Assembly (NCBI GenBank): GCA_947579665.1
Contig: OX388350.1
Coordinates: 85,145,152-85,209,151 of the forward strand
Direction of reading: 5' to 3'
Length of the DNA: 64,000 nucleotides
DNA from: Sympetrum striolatum
Taxonomy: Eukaryota; Arthropoda; Insecta; Odonata; Libellulidae
Positions 27,125 to 39,100 of this stretch are shown here, one piece after another. Below the pieces are notes generated by a model. It made no database searches, was not told the DNA's origin, and saw nothing but the letters and a program-made list of their open reading frames with translations. Both the position numbers and the translations under genes were made by a program. How positions within the stretch are numbered: position 1 is the first letter of the stretch; every line of letters starts with the position of its first letter.

Positions 27125-27925
27125 ATCATATTAAATAAACTTTCAAAATTCCACAAAACAAAACTTTCTTGTGTGAGCGGTTTCGAACTAACCGCTTATC
27201 ATCTGGCACAGGATAGAAATGCTACAGAATCTTTAGCCTTTGGGCGTAGGAGCTGTGGATGGGGGAGGCAGGAGGTTGACTAGAGATAATAAGGGAGAGT
27301 GATTGGTGAAAAGGTGAATATTTATGAGGTTATGGTCACATACATTGTGGTGCGTAATTTCAATAATTTCCAGATATTTTAGTTTTTGGCCTTTGTGTTC
27401 ACAATGTAGCAGTGTGGGTGTAAAGTTGGAGTGATGCTTGTATTCTAATAAATGTTTGGCAAATTGTGAAGTATCTGAATTATTGTTGAATGAGTGTGTT
27501 CTTTTGTTCTTGTCTGAAAAATGCAGGAAGTTTGGCTGATGTTAGCACTTCAGTCATTGCAATGTAATTTGTATGTTCACGCTTTGAGTGTAAAATTAAA
27601 CATGTCTTTGTTATTAAGCAGAAAATTACTTAAAGTGTGTTGTGTAAAAGGCTGGTTTTATGTTGTATGTAGTGAGTATATTTCATAATTTGTAACTTAA
27701 GGGACCAAGAAAAGGAAGTTTCCCCCAAAGAGTTTCTTCTTTAATGTAGGAAAAGATGGGGTAGAATTTAGCTAAATTTATATTTCAGTTTTTGCGGGCA
27801 AGGATAGTATTTATAAGTTTTTCCGTGTAACCATTAGCAAGAGCAATTTGTTTAATGATGTTGAGTTTGCATGAGAAATTTTCAGGTTTATGTGGTATGT
27901 TTAGAAGTACCCCCTTACCATAGTC
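27125..27925 (-). mobile_element. Penelope-like element remnant (C-terminal GIY-YIG region)
   Basis: On the reverse strand, order and spacing match the end of a Penelope-like protein. A CKLNIIKQIALANGYTEKLI segment (about 27880-27820) precedes a FPFLGPLSYK-like stretch (about 27715). Then come THSFNNNSDTSQFAKHLLEY (about 27495-27440) and CEHKGQKLKYLEIIEI (about 27400-27350), as in the GIY-YIG nuclease tail. Stops and frameshifts interrupt it and the GIY-YIG catalytic start itself is eroded. The 3' side (about 27200-27130) carries the tail motif gatgataagcgg with a downstream inverted partner (gttcgaaaccgct), a hairpin style frequent at Penelope-like termini. It is inactive. Confidence 0.72.
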
Positions 27926-27929
27926 TCAT

Positions 27930-28153
27930 ACACAGACTTCTCTACTTCAACCATCTGTTTTAGTGATAAAAGAGGATGTTGGTGATTCAAAAATTATTCC
28001 TCTTACAAAAGTCTATCAATTATCATATTTATACGTCTATCCATCCTATCTTGTTTCTATTTCCAAGTCTAAACTCTCACTTCTTACCCATCTTTGCCTT
28101 GCCCTTGCCCCACTTTCCAGTATTTCATAATAATAAGTTTTTATTGCCATAAT
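27930..28153 (-). mobile_element. RTE endonuclease fragment, part downstream of the hAT insertion
   Basis: Reverse-strand translation gives EFRLGNRNKIG (about 28085-28050) followed by RGIIFESPTSSF-like sequence (about 27995-27960). This matches the KFGLGxRNERGxxLxxFC...NTxFQ region of RTE endonucleases. It continues the fragment at 29664-30000 once the hAT element and one copy of its 8-bp duplication are removed. Frameshifts are present. It ends where Penelope-like sequence begins. Confidence 0.65.
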
Positions 28154-29663
28154 CAGTGATGGTCCAATTACTAACAAAAAGTATTTGGGCTCGAATAAAA
28201 TTACTCTGTCTGAAATGTAATTGATTACAATTACAAGTAGATTATTTGGGCAATTCGCCACGAGTTTTGGAATGAAATAATTAGCACTCCAATTTGCATG
28301 TTTCTTGTTACATCAATAGCTTAGTTTTAATAACCATTCTTAAAATTTTAATTTCAACTTAATCTTTGAATTTGTTCTTCAAATTTTTAGCAACAAGTTT
28401 TTCCTACCATTTGATAGTAACGTTATCAATCTACAATATGACCCTCATTGTATATTATGCCCAAACTTTTTAAGTCACTTCCTTTATCACTAGATATTGC
28501 AATAAAATCTGATGCATTGATTTGAAATGGTGACCAATAATTTTTTCTTAATAAAATATTTAATTACTAAACCATTACATAAACTACTAATAGATCAAAA
28601 TTCACAGTCTCAGGCGTCGTTTTGTGGAAATCCATCTCGTAGAAATGAGGAAGGCTTGTACTTTTTCCACAGGTTTATTTTAAAAACATGACCAGGTTTC
28701 AACGAGTAATCGCCTGATGATGGCGATTACTCGTTGAAACCTGGTCGTGTTTTTAAAATATACTAATAGATCACTGGAACTCATTGTTCACCAAGCCTTG
28801 CCTCATTCATTTCAATGGTAATGACAATATGCATGAAAGTTAACTATTCATTGCCTTTAAAATCATCATATAAGACAAACTTTGTTTAGAAGGTATTAAA
28901 TCTGAATGAATTACAAGGACAAGCTTAAGAGAATGTAAGCATTAAAATAAGAGTAAGTTGTTATGCATATTGAAGAATCATTTAACATGGTTCCTATTTC
29001 ATTAATTTTTGTATGATTTAAAGTAGAAGTTTATGCAAATAACCTCTGCTGGAAATATTGGTGAACTAAGGAAAGGAAGGATTGGAGTTTGTTAAATGAA
29101 AAAATAAGACCACCAAAAGTGCTCTACGCCGATTTAAGAATTTTCTTACTGACGCACTGTTTGCAGCGTACAGACATATTCATCACCGAACAACTACTGT
29201 CTAATTCTAAAAACTTGCTCAGGTATGGAAATGGAAATTCCCTAGCTTTGTTTTCCATGCTCGTAATTATAATTTTCTACTCGTAGATTAAACTCACAAT
29301 TACTTCTTGGTAGTTCCCACGAGGTATCAGAGCAAGATGAACAAGATGAAAACGGATGACAACAGATAATACAGCAGGGAACGTGTACTTGCGTTACAGG
29401 CGAACCAGCTACAATGTCTGCCACAGAACACCAATACATGTCAGCAATCACAGGAAATTTAGTTGTATCGGCAACAGCTCGATGTATTGCATTGTTTTTG
29501 AAAAGGAAAGAGTACTTAAATGTAACGATTACTCAAGGTGAATGAGGAGTAGATTACAAGTAAAAATTACTTTTTCTAAAAGTAATGACTACAAGTAAAA
29601 ATACCCAAAATGTAATCGTTACCGGTAATCCGATTACTTTTACTCAATTACCTGCCATCACAA
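28154..29663. mobile_element. hAT-superfamily DNA transposon, 1,510 bp, non-autonomous
   Basis: The element begins cagtgatgg and ends ccatcacaa, imperfect 9-bp inverted termini, and is bordered by an exact 8-bp duplication gccataat (28146-28153 and 29664-29671). An 8-bp duplication is diagnostic of hAT. Both subterminal regions are rich in short taattac/gtaatc motifs (28215-28245, 29525-29655), a familiar style for animal hAT ends. I see no transposase catalytic region, so it is probably non-autonomous or decayed. It interrupts an RTE endonuclease and itself contains a retroelement tail (28598-28760). Confidence 0.88.
28598..28760 (+). mobile_element. 163-bp retroelement tail with hairpin, nested in the hAT
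   Basis: This short insert is flanked by an exact 13-bp direct repeat tactaatagatca (28585-28597 and 28761-28773). Its 3' part is a near-perfect hairpin: arms accaggtttcaacgagtaat (28692 onward) and its reverse complement, loop around tgatgat, ending with an A/T-rich tail. The tgatgat...cgttgaaacc tail style resembles the 3' ends of Penelope-like elements, so this is probably a strongly 5'-truncated copy. Confidence 0.75.
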
Positions 29664-30000
29664 GCCATAATGATTCCCATAACCTCTTCTATTAGTTCAT
29701 TCAGTAAGTCCTCCTCACTTAAATTACTAGTGGGCAAGAAAACCTGAGCTAAAAGAGTGATTTTGGGTCCAGACTATTTCTACTGATATAACAGACTCTC
29801 TTGTCCAACACTACTCCTACTCCCTTTGGCTAGTACTTCCTCTGCTGTGGATAATTCTCACGACAATGCTCCATTGCCCATCTTACTTTGCAAAGCCCTG
29901 GTGTACTAACACTGGTCTCCATCATTCATACCTTTATGTTTTGCAACTTCCCTTTTCTAAGCATTATCCTTACATCCCAGGTCTCAACCTTCATTTCTCG
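29664..30000 (-). mobile_element. RTE-type endonuclease fragment, 5' part
   Basis: The reverse strand reads VRTWDVRIMLRKGKLQNIK-like sequence (about 29990-29935), then KVRWAMEH near 29890, GVGVVLDKRV near 29820, and SNLSEEDLLNELIEEVMGII (about 29735-29675). These follow the order of RTE endonucleases (RTWNVRTM, ISEVRWKG, GVGVILD, VYMPTS). Several stops show decay. The reading stops exactly at the hAT duplication and resumes at 28145, proving the hAT inserted into an existing RTE copy. Confidence 0.72.
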
Positions 30001-30089
30001 GTCCATCTTTTCTCTCCTTACTTTCTTTCCCATTTCTCTCTTACATAGACTACCTCTCATTTGTACTCAACATATTGATCTTTGAAGCA

Positions 30090-31016
30090 TATTTGACCAT
30101 ATCAAGAACAAAGTTCCAGTCATTTTTGCTTTTAAGGTCATAGGAACAGGCAAGCCCTTATGGGTTGTAGTCCTGGAGAGGGCTACACATGAGTAAGAGT
30201 TTAAATTTAATATTATTTCACAATTGAAATAGAAAAAAATCTTCTTGTAGGTAGAAACAGATGCATTTAGTGAAAAGGTATAATTTTCATGTTATCATTG
30301 TAGATATTCAAGAGCACTTGAAATTGAAAATGTATTCAGCATAAAAAGGAATAAATTGATGCCTAGATGCCCAACCGTATAGATGGGTGCCATGAACTTA
30401 AAAGCCATCAAAAAGAAAGCCTTTCGATAGAAAAAATTTAAGGAGATGGTAAAATATGAAAACTGCAATTTAGAAGTTCCTCATAAACTTTTTTTTTAAG
30501 ATACATTTTTGAGGAGCAATTATTTGCTAATTTTTTCAAGAGATACACATTTTTTCATTCATAGCTTCACATCTTTTGTAGTCACACAGTACACTTAAAA
30601 CTTCTGGGTTGACACGCACACACACATACACACATTGCAGGAAAATCTTTAACTGACAAATACATGAGAAGAGTCAAAGAAGATGGATTGGGAATTTAAA
30701 CACATACAAATTAAAAATGGATTAAAATTGATCACATAAGATATCAAGAACTGAACAGGAAAATAAGCCGATTGCACAGATTCACAGGATAAACTTTTTA
30801 ACTTTCCTGTCAGATCTTTCACATCCTTCTTCCTTAGCAGTTAATGGTTGTCCTATTATAACATCCCCTAAAATGGGACATGAACTTGATTTATTCATTG
30901 AGCCACAGAAACCCAGAGGAACACAGAGTGTAATGTTTATATTTAAAGTCCTTCATTGCATTTCTTGTGTGCACGGCATATCCCTTGGAGATGGCTTTGA
31001 GCACACAAATGAAATG
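30090..31016. other. Intergenic downstream of the zinc-finger gene
   Basis: AT-rich sequence with a short CA-rich microsatellite at about 30622-30650. No coding exon, RNA gene or intact repeat is recognisable. Confidence 0.5.
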
Positions 31017-31022
31017 TTTATT
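31017..31022 (-). terminator. Candidate poly(A) signal of the zinc-finger gene
   Basis: The reverse strand has AATAAA here, the first such hexamer after the stop codon at 31462, giving a 3' UTR of about 450 nt. A second AATAAA lies at 30890-30895. The choice between them cannot be made from sequence. Confidence 0.4.
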
Positions 31023-31461
31023 GTGGACAGAGTTAATTGCACCATAAATAAATACAAAACTCAGTCATGGCCCACAGAAGTGAGCTCAGACATCGAATTC
31101 ACTAATTTACAACAAATGTAGAGGCAACAATGAAACAATGAATGCATAAAATTCCTAACACCTAGCAATAGGTGAGCAGGCAAATAAAATTTGAGATTAA
31201 AGATAAAATTGTGTATAGAAAAACATTTTTTTAAAATTTCATTAAAAACAAGGTCCTTTCAATGATTTGAATGAAAAAAACATTAAAAATTATTTACAAC
31301 ATTTATGACTAAATATCTGACTGCAGGTGGTGATCCATTGCTTAACGTCTTCACATCAAAGATCTTCCATTACAAACACCCTGTTGACAAATGGCAGCTG
31401 CCACAAAGAGAAAGAACTAAAGAATATGTATAAACTTTCCCTCCACTACAGGTTCGCGTGT

Positions 31462-33126
31462 CTACCCTTCTGTGTTGACTGGCTCCCTTGCATGATGTAT
31501 GCGCACATGCTTGTTCATGTTGGACTTTGTGCCTGATGCTTTCCCACACACATGACAGACATAAGGACGGAGCCCAGTGTGGATTCTAAGGTGCTCTTTC
31601 AGGTAATAACGCCTGTGAAAACGCTTGTGACATATGGAACACTCAAATTTTTTTCCTGTCTCATGCTCCCGGGAATGGCGCACGCAGTTGTACTTGCGCA
31701 TGAATCGCCTGCCACAGGTATTGCACACGTAAGGCCTTACTTTTCTGTGAGAGCGGATGTGAGCAACATAGTCCACCCTACGATGATACGCTGCCTTGCA
31801 CGTTGCACATTTGAAGGGTTTTGAATGGGGACTTGCGTGGACCCAACGATGCAGCTGAAGGTTCCACTTGGTGGCAAAACCTTTGCCGCAGATTCCGCAG
31901 GAAAATGGGCGCTCTCCAGAATGAACCCTCATGTGGATGTGAAGAGACGATTTGAGGTAGACTGCTGAACAGACAGGGCATTCTACATTGACATCTTCCC
32001 TTGCACCAGTTGGAACATAACGTTTGTCATGAACCTGCCTAATATGTCGTGTCAAACCGGCCTTGTGGACAAACCGGTCACTGCAATGAGGGCAAGTCTT
32101 GGGTTTATCTTCGTGGGTCTCCTTATGCCACTCCAGCTTCTTAACGGAGTGAAATACAGCGCCACAGTGGCAGAAGAAATCCCTCACTTTCCTCTTGACC
32201 TTCATGTGATGGTGCTTACGGTGCTGAATAAGATTGCTGTGACGACGGAATGCCCTTGGACATAGAGGGCACTGGAAGGGGGTGCGACCTGTGTGAGAAT
32301 TCAGATGCTCCTCCATCTTCTGGTTAGTAACAAAAGCCTTGTCACACTGAGTGCATTTGTATGGGCGCACACTCAAGTGTCTTTTAAGATGAAGACGAAG
32401 ATTCTGCTGTCTACTGAACTGCTTACCACACATGGAGCACTCCAAGGGATGTACAGTCCTCACATGATTGGTAAAGTCCACTGATGTTAAGAATTTTTCC
32501 ATGCATGTCGGGCATTTGAATCTTGAATCTCTGTGGGCAGCTCTACGATGTGCTGTGAGGGAACGCAGAGATGGGAATGACCTGTCACAGTCTGAACACG
32601 GATGAGGGGCTTCCACATTTGCTATCTCCCCCTTGTCCCCATTCACATTAAGGGCAACCTTGTTTTTCTCCCTTTCAACAGTTTCTCTCACTTCACTCTT
32701 GTCATCCTTCTCATTTTTCACTTGTGGGGTGTCCAATTCTGCCAGCCCCTCCTGTTCTTTCATCTGTACTGGTTCCATTGGAGGCATTGCAGATTCTATT
32801 TCGGGTGTCATGCTCACACTCTTTTCACCATTGTGCTTTTCTCTTTGGTGAACCCTCCTCTCTTTGGGGCAGTTAAATACTTCCAGGCAGTTCCAGCAGT
32901 GGTATAAGCGTTTGGTCTTCGTTTTGGAAGCATTGCTGGTGGCCTTTGATGCTCCCTCAGTACTGGCATTCTTCTTGGTGCGCTGTCTCTTTTTCGTAGT
33001 TGTTGTCTCTGGTGCACCACCTCCAATGTTAACCTCTTGGCTTCCTTTGAAAGGAGAACCACTGCTCCAAGTTTCACCACTTCCAGGCATAAGATCAGCC
33101 CCTTGGCGAGCAGATGCTGGAAATAA
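31462..33126 (-). CDS. C2H2 zinc-finger protein, coding exon 3 (14 fingers)
   Basis: This terminal exon supplies the C-terminal 554 residues of a 1,382-aa protein. The acceptor is ctctcatggccag just before 33126, and the exon opens in phase 0 (LFPASARQGADLMPGSG), matching the phase-0 donor of the exon at 47625. After a basic, Lys/Thr-rich stretch come a first finger (YHCWNC...H), an acidic linker, then 13 more fingers from HPCSDC (about 32610) to YVCHVCGKASGTKS near the end, followed by a short tail and stop. Most fit C-x2-C-x12-H-x3-5-H. One has C-x-C spacing (FFCHCGAVF) and may be weak. TGEKP-like linkers are present only in part (SGERPF, TGLRPY). The family binds DNA in the nucleus; the target is unknown. 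A methionine at 33090 could be mistaken for a start, but the upstream splice match argues against it. The gene is not identified. Confidence 0.92.
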   Translation of the reverse strand, partial: LFPASARQGADLMPGSGETWSSGSPFKGSQEVNIGGGAPETTTTKKRQRTKKNASTEGASKATSNASKTKTKRLYHCWNCLEVFNCPKERRVHQREKHNGEKSVSMTPEIESAMPPMEPVQMKEQEGLAELDTPQVKNEKDDKSEVRETVEREKNKVALNVNGDKGEIANVEAPHPCSDCDRSFPSLRSLTAHRRAAHRDSRFKCPTCMEKFLTSVDFTNHVRTVHPLECSMCGKQFSRQQNLRLHLKRHLSVRPYKCTQCDKAFVTNQKMEEHLNSHTGRTPFQCPLCPRAFRRHSNLIQHRKHHHMKVKRKVRDFFCHCGAVFHSVKKLEWHKETHEDKPKTCPHCSDRFVHKAGLTRHIRQVHDKRYVPTGAREDVNVECPVCSAVYLKSSLHIHMRVHSGERPFSCGICGKGFATKWNLQLHRWVHASPHSKPFKCATCKAAYHRRVDYVAHIRSHRKVRPYVCNTCGRRFMRKYNCVRHSREHETGKKFECSICHKRFHRRYYLKEHLRIHTGLRPYVCHVCGKASGTKSNMNKHVRIHHAREPVNTEG

Positions 33127-33269
33127 CTGGCCATGAGAGAAAAAAGTATTAGATATGAAAATGAATTACAAAAGCCACATTCTTACAATATTTTTAATAA
33201 CTAGCAAACAGATATGGACAGGCTTAAACCAAGATTAACGCTTTCTTTTTCACTCTAGAAACAAGCTAA

Positions 33270-35085
33270 ATACAGAATTTGCACACCAACTTGAAGATTA
33301 GAGTCAACCACTATATTTACACTACTCGTAAAATCACTAAAGGGGAATTTCTGAAAGTAAATATAGATGGTGATGAATCTTTAGCTGGAAATGATCACCT
33401 GAGTAATTTCTTTGTAAATAGTGTTGTAGATATTGTGAACTCTATACCCAAGGTATCTCAAGCTGAAAAGCTTACTGTAAAGGATGTCACATTTCAAAAT
33501 CATAGTGATAGTTTTTTGAGTTCAAAGAGATAGATTTATTTGAATTACACAAAGTTATATGTTCCCTAAAAACCAAGAAAAGTGCACCAGATAACATTAC
33601 AGCAAATTTAATATCACATACGTTTGATGAAAGTGGGGCTTCGTTGAAGAAGATTGAAAATATGTCAATCAGACAAGGTACTTTTCCTGAGTCCTGGAAG
33701 ACATCTCTAGTTACACTTATTCCTAAGAAAAAAAATCCTCTTGATGCCCAAGATCTGAGACCAGTAAATTGTTTACCAGTATATGAAAAAATTTTAGAAA
33801 TGATACTCCAAGAACAAATGATTGAAAATGTGGAGAAAAATAACATATTATGCACAATCTGCCTTCAGGAAGACATTTTCATGTGAAACTGCCATCCAAC
33901 TTGTTTTATCTAAATGGCAAAAAATGACAGATGATGGAAAGACTACAGTTGCAGTTATGTTAGATTTTAAAAGGGCTTTTGAAATAATTGACAGGGACCT
34001 ACTGGTAGAAAAATTAACAAAATATGGTTTTGGAAATGCAGCTGTGGAACTAATTAAAAGCTATCTGAGCAATAGAAAACAAAAAAAGGTATAACAACTT
34101 AACCTCAGGTGAAATTTTCAACACTTTGGGTATTCATTCCTCAAGAAGCAATTATGGGGCCATTACTATTTATCCTTTACATTAATGATCTTTCATTGCA
34201 ATTAAATATTTTATTTGTAAATCTTTTTGACAATGACACGTTAATATCTGCATTTGAGGGCACCTATGAAATAGTATTTAATAAAATCAATTCTGCCCTT
34301 GCCAACTTGAGCACCTGGCTTAAGCTCAACAAACTAAAGCTGAATATGAGCAAATGCTTTTTAATTGCACCATCTCCCCTAAAAAAGAAAGCAATTCTAG
34401 ATGACCAAAATGACCCTTGATAGTATATAGAAAAAAATGAGGAAATAAGATCTTTATTGAAAACTAAAACTTTGGAATCCTGAAGAACCCAGGCTGGATT
34501 GATTTTTGGACATAAAGTCATAAATGAGAAGGTGAACTGTAGTCATTTACTAAAAGTGGTTGACTTCCATGTCCCAGCAAGAGCTACAAGAAGTAATAAA
34601 ATCTTCTCAATTCCTCATCGATGCAGGAATTACACTTATTTCCTCCCAATATACAGAATACTAAGGGATTCCAACACAATTTGTAATGAAATTGACATTC
34701 ACAACATCTGAACTGATAAAAAATAAAAATATATCCAATCCAAATTATAGGTTTACTATTCTCTAATGAGATACTGATATCTCTTACATGCTTTGTAATG
34801 TATGGGTCTATGTATACTATATGTATTGTAATCTGGGTTAATTCACTGATACTAATGGGCTTTACCTATGTTAAATTATTATTTATTATCATTTCAATAA
34901 TTGTGAATTATTTTATTAATGTTTTACATCCCGTTTCTTTGTAAACAAATTATGTTTCCACAATTTAACTTTAGTTGAATTCAAACATTTTGAATTTGTC
35001 TACATAATACATTTATAGATTTTATTATTATTTATATGTAACTGGGATCTGCCTGAAAAAATTTATTAAATAAATAAATATTATT
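33270..35085 (+). mobile_element. Jockey/CR1-group non-LTR retrotransposon fragment
   Basis: Forward-strand translation gives HKVICSLKTKKSAPDNITAN (about 33550), SWKTSLVTLIPKKKNPLDAQ (about 33690), FSCETAIQLVLSKWQK (about 33877) and VAVMLDFKRAFEIIDRDLL (about 33950). Then follow LLFILYINDL (about 34160) and LSTWLKLNKLKLNMSKC (about 34310), the usual order of a reverse transcriptase. The YADD region reads FDND and there are several frameshifts (near 33535, 33880, 34095), so it is dead. The 5' end is truncated before the endonuclease. The 3' end is probably the taaataaata-rich tail at about 35065-35085. It lies antisense within the zinc-finger gene intron. Confidence 0.82.
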
Positions 35086-35395
35086 GTATGTATATAATGA
35101 ACAGCTGTAAATACTAGAATTTCATTCTAAATAAACTTTTACTTACTTACTATACACTTATAATACTATAAAGTTAATACTATTATCTTTACAATGTATC
35201 CATGATTTCAGTTTTTCCATAATTGAAGTTTATATGAACAATTTATTAATCCTTTAAAAATTAAGATTAGTTTGTGATAATTTCAGTGAGGAGGTGAAGA
35301 ATTTAATTCAAGCAATTATTTAGAAACATAAAAAAGTTACGTATGAGTAATTTTTGTGTTGTTATATGTAATAACAATATTATATATATTATATA

Positions 35396-36180
35396 AGGGA
35401 GTTCGACAAGGCGACAGTCTATCTCCATCTTGTTCACAGCCATTGTAGAAGAAGTTTTTAAAACCCTTAATTGGGAAGAGAAGGGCTTAAGAGTAAATGC
35501 TCCGTTTTGCAGATGATACAGTTCTCCTTACAGCTAACGCAGAAGATCCAACTTCAACACTTGAAGAGCTAAACACAGAAGATAGGACTCAGGATAAACA
35601 TTACAAAAACAAAGGTAATGTATAGTTCTTTTGCGGTGTAAGAACCAGTCAAACTTCACGAAAAACCTCTGGATTTTGCTAGTTTGCTTGGAATGAACGT
35701 ACCTAGGACAACTTGTAACAAAAGGAGAGAAAAACAGGATTAATGAAGTCAACTGAAGAATGAAACTTGGCTGGAGCGCATTTGGTAGGAACTCGCACAT
35801 TCTCAAGTCAAGAATGCCAAAGGCTTTGAAGAGGAAGGTCTTCAACCAATGCATTTTACCTATCCTGACCTATGGTAGTGAAACTTGGGTGTTAAATGCT
35901 GCAATAACCCAGAGACTTCAGACAATGCAAAGGAGCGCTGTATGCTGGGAATTACAAGAAGAGACAGGAAACACAACTCTTGGGTGAGAGTGATGACTGG
36001 AGTTACAGACATCATAGATAAGGTAAGATCACTTAGATGGAGGTGGGCCGCCCATGTTCCGAGAATAATTGACAACCATTGGACATCTGCAGTTCTCAAC
36101 TGGATATCAAGAGATGTGAAGAGACCAAGAAGAAGACCTATGGACAGGTGTAATAGAGACATCAAGAAGTTCAGCTAACA
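35396..36180 (+). mobile_element. RTE-type retrotransposon 3' fragment
   Basis: It begins inside the reverse transcriptase (GVRQGDS near 35398, FADDTVLLTANAED near 35510) and continues with LPILTYGSETWVLNAAITQR (about 35855) and QTMQRSAV. The typical RTE C-terminus follows: MLGITRRDRKHNSWVR (about 35940), TGVTDIIDKVRSLRWRWAAH (about 36000) and RPRRRPMDRCNRDIKK (about 36120). The FADD box is intact, but frameshifts (near 35500, 35640, 35930) break the frame. The 5' truncation point is next to a tatatata tract. Antisense to the surrounding gene. Confidence 0.82.
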
Positions 36181-39100
36181 GCAAAAAAAAGTTACCACCC
36201 CTGACCCACCAAGATATTCTAAGTCCAAATTTCGGGCCGGCGAGCCTTTCTCTCGAAAAGGGAGGGAGAGAAAAGAAAGATGGAGAACATGGTATGTTAC
36301 GCTAGCTCGGCTCTCGCGTTTGGATGGAGAATTTTCATTATATATATAAAAATCATTTACTACTATCCATTATCTGCCGCAACATTTGATGTGGTAACGC
36401 GTACGATTGAATTTGACGATGATCAACTGGAAAATAACTAAAGAAATTAATCGAATTGAATGCAGCATTCAAAGTCACTCTCACTTTAATTTTCGATAAC
36501 AGATTATTAAATCATTTCCAAAACAATACAAATGAATTTAACTGAATACAACATTCGGTATCAAATTAACTCACATTTCGTTTTTCGAAAATCGATCGTT
36601 TAAATCACTTCCAACGATTGATTATGCTCATCAATGTGAACGAAACCAGCAACTATTCTCTTCTTCTTAATTTCAAATAGGCCAAAAAGCAGGATCTCGG
36701 TTTCAACAATGGCATTTGTCGTCAGGGGGACCGGCTGTTTATACTCACAAAACATTTCGTGTATTCCGTAAAAAATCTCGAAAATTCAATTCGGAAACAA
36801 CAATAAATGACCAAAATAAGGTTTCCTATTCATTTACTCTGCTATTGGTTCTTGTCTCAATCTCGTATGACTATTATTTGTAATTTAATTTTGCAAAATA
36901 AATGAAGCATGCAGCGACAAAAATGAACTTTACGTGCATTTCTTACGGAAATGCTTTGACTCGTCTGGGATCGAAGCAAGGACGAAGTGTCGCCATTTTT
37001 TACAATATAAACACTTTCGTATATATATATTTGAATGCAATGTTCTATAAAAATTTCAAGTCAATCGACCAAGTGATTTTTGAGTTTTGCGGGCACAAAC
37101 ATATGCAGGCTGAATTTTTATACATAAGATATGTGCATAATTCGGTGGATTATTATAATTTAATTTGATTGCTTTTACAACCCTTTCGTTCAACTTTCCC
37201 AATTGAAAAGCGTTCTATCATGAAGAGAAATAACTAAGGAATAAACACAAGGAAATAAAAGTTCCACATCTTCCACACAAAAAGTCGTGTAACTTTGACA
37301 AAGTTATTTATTTCCTTGTGCTTAGTTACCTATGGAGTTCCCCAAAGTTAAAGCTCATTTGATTGATTTAAATAAGGAATAATCTTTTCTAGATTACCAT
37401 TTCCCCTTACTCTCGTGACTCTTATAGATTATATAATCCAAGAATTTGTAAAATTAAATTATCCTTATAACAACACTGTAGCTAATTCTCACAATTAGCT
37501 TTGACGTTTACTAGCACCATCTTTAACATTTACATAAATACGCGATCCTCCATATGGCGTGTGCCTTGAAAAAGAAGAAAGAATGAGAGGGAACAAAAGT
37601 GTGTGTGCAGGTGAAAGGGTAGAATTCTTGGGAAACTGTTAAACAGCACAAAACGAAACAGGTGGGGGAAAAGGACAAGATAAACCTTTTGTTACCGAAG
37701 GGGAATGGATAGGAAAAACTTTCTGGTTGGGAGAAGAGGACTGGTTGCAATTTGCTCGATTCATTTTGATTTTATCTAAAATAATGTGTCCGCTAGCCTT
37801 CTCTGATATATGTATAATTTTTAGCTCGCAATTAGAAGAATGACTCGAAGAAATAAATCTCTCATAAAGTGGGACTGCAGAGCATCAGATTAGAAATTTT
37901 GTATGTTCTTCAGCCTATAACTTACGAAATCTTACTGTTTATCTGATGTGGATTGAATGAAAATAATCATAAATCGTTTGATGGAACTACCGTTCTAAAA
38001 ATTGGATCCATGGATTCCTTATCGTTTCAGAGTAATGGCTTACAGTAAATACTGTAGTAAAAGGCCAGCGGTAGACGTCCTTCTGGTAAAATTCTCGAAA
38101 TTTTGTTTCTCAAAAGTTACTTCTCTCACTTTTTTAGCTATTTACTGATCCACCAATCGACTCCGAAGAGTATCACAATTTGTTTATTTCGAAGTTCTCA
38201 GTATTTTAAGAAGACCATCTTTTATTTTATTAGTTACGAAAAATGTTAAGACCACTATCCGTGGAATTGTGACTTCTGCATGACAATGTTAATCGACGTC
38301 TAACCAAATTAAAGACTTAGCTAGAGTATGAATTATTAGTACTCGACGCAGGATGGGCAAGTTATCGCGTGTGTGTTACAGTAATGACTATTATAATTGT
38401 GTTTAAATGCGTATTTAAATGACATCTTTATTTTGTATTTTATAAACCAAATGAGATTGACTAGCAAATTTTATCAGTGAATCAAGATGAGTTTAACGTT
38501 TTGGCTATCATCAACACTGAGAGAAAAAATGTATTCACTTTCTCTTGGTGGTTTTTTTATATTAATTTTTAAGGTTCTTAAAATCTACGAAACTAATAAT
38601 TGGATCTAACATTTAATGGGTAAAAGGATTGAAAACACTATACATTCAATGATAGTAATGAAAAAGAACCAAAGGAACGCTAGTTTACGCAAATAGCTAT
38701 TTCTTAAATTTTCCCATTTTGTTGTTGATTGATTTCTAAGGGTATCTTGAAGGTTTATGAAAATCATTGGTTAGAAGAAAAAGCCTGAAAAGATAAATGT
38801 AAATATTGAGAACGTAATTTTGGAATTAGAATGCTCCGAAGCTTAATTTCTTCGGGAGTGATCTTTCTACGGTTAATATATGCTTAATTCTACTCCTGAA
38901 AGCATAGACGGTCCGAGACATGGGCAATCTGGGAGACCGTCGACAGCATTTGTGGGCTCTTCTCAGATCCCTTGAAGATTCTCAATGATAAAATTATACT
39001 CGTATAGCTTAGGTAATTTTGACGATTACACCCGGTCACAATATTTAAGTAAACTTTTTTTATCCATTAAGGGGAACTAGTTCTAAACGTCTGCCTGCCC

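Noticed and set aside
32029..32907. Forward-strand open frames opposite the zinc-finger exon
   Set aside because: They are complements of the finger-coding sequence and have no independent support.
31462..33090. Zinc-finger exon as a complete single-exon 542-aa gene starting at 33090
   Set aside because: The frame continues upstream to a clear acceptor whose phase matches the exon at 47625, so the methionine is internal; an alternative start cannot be fully excluded.
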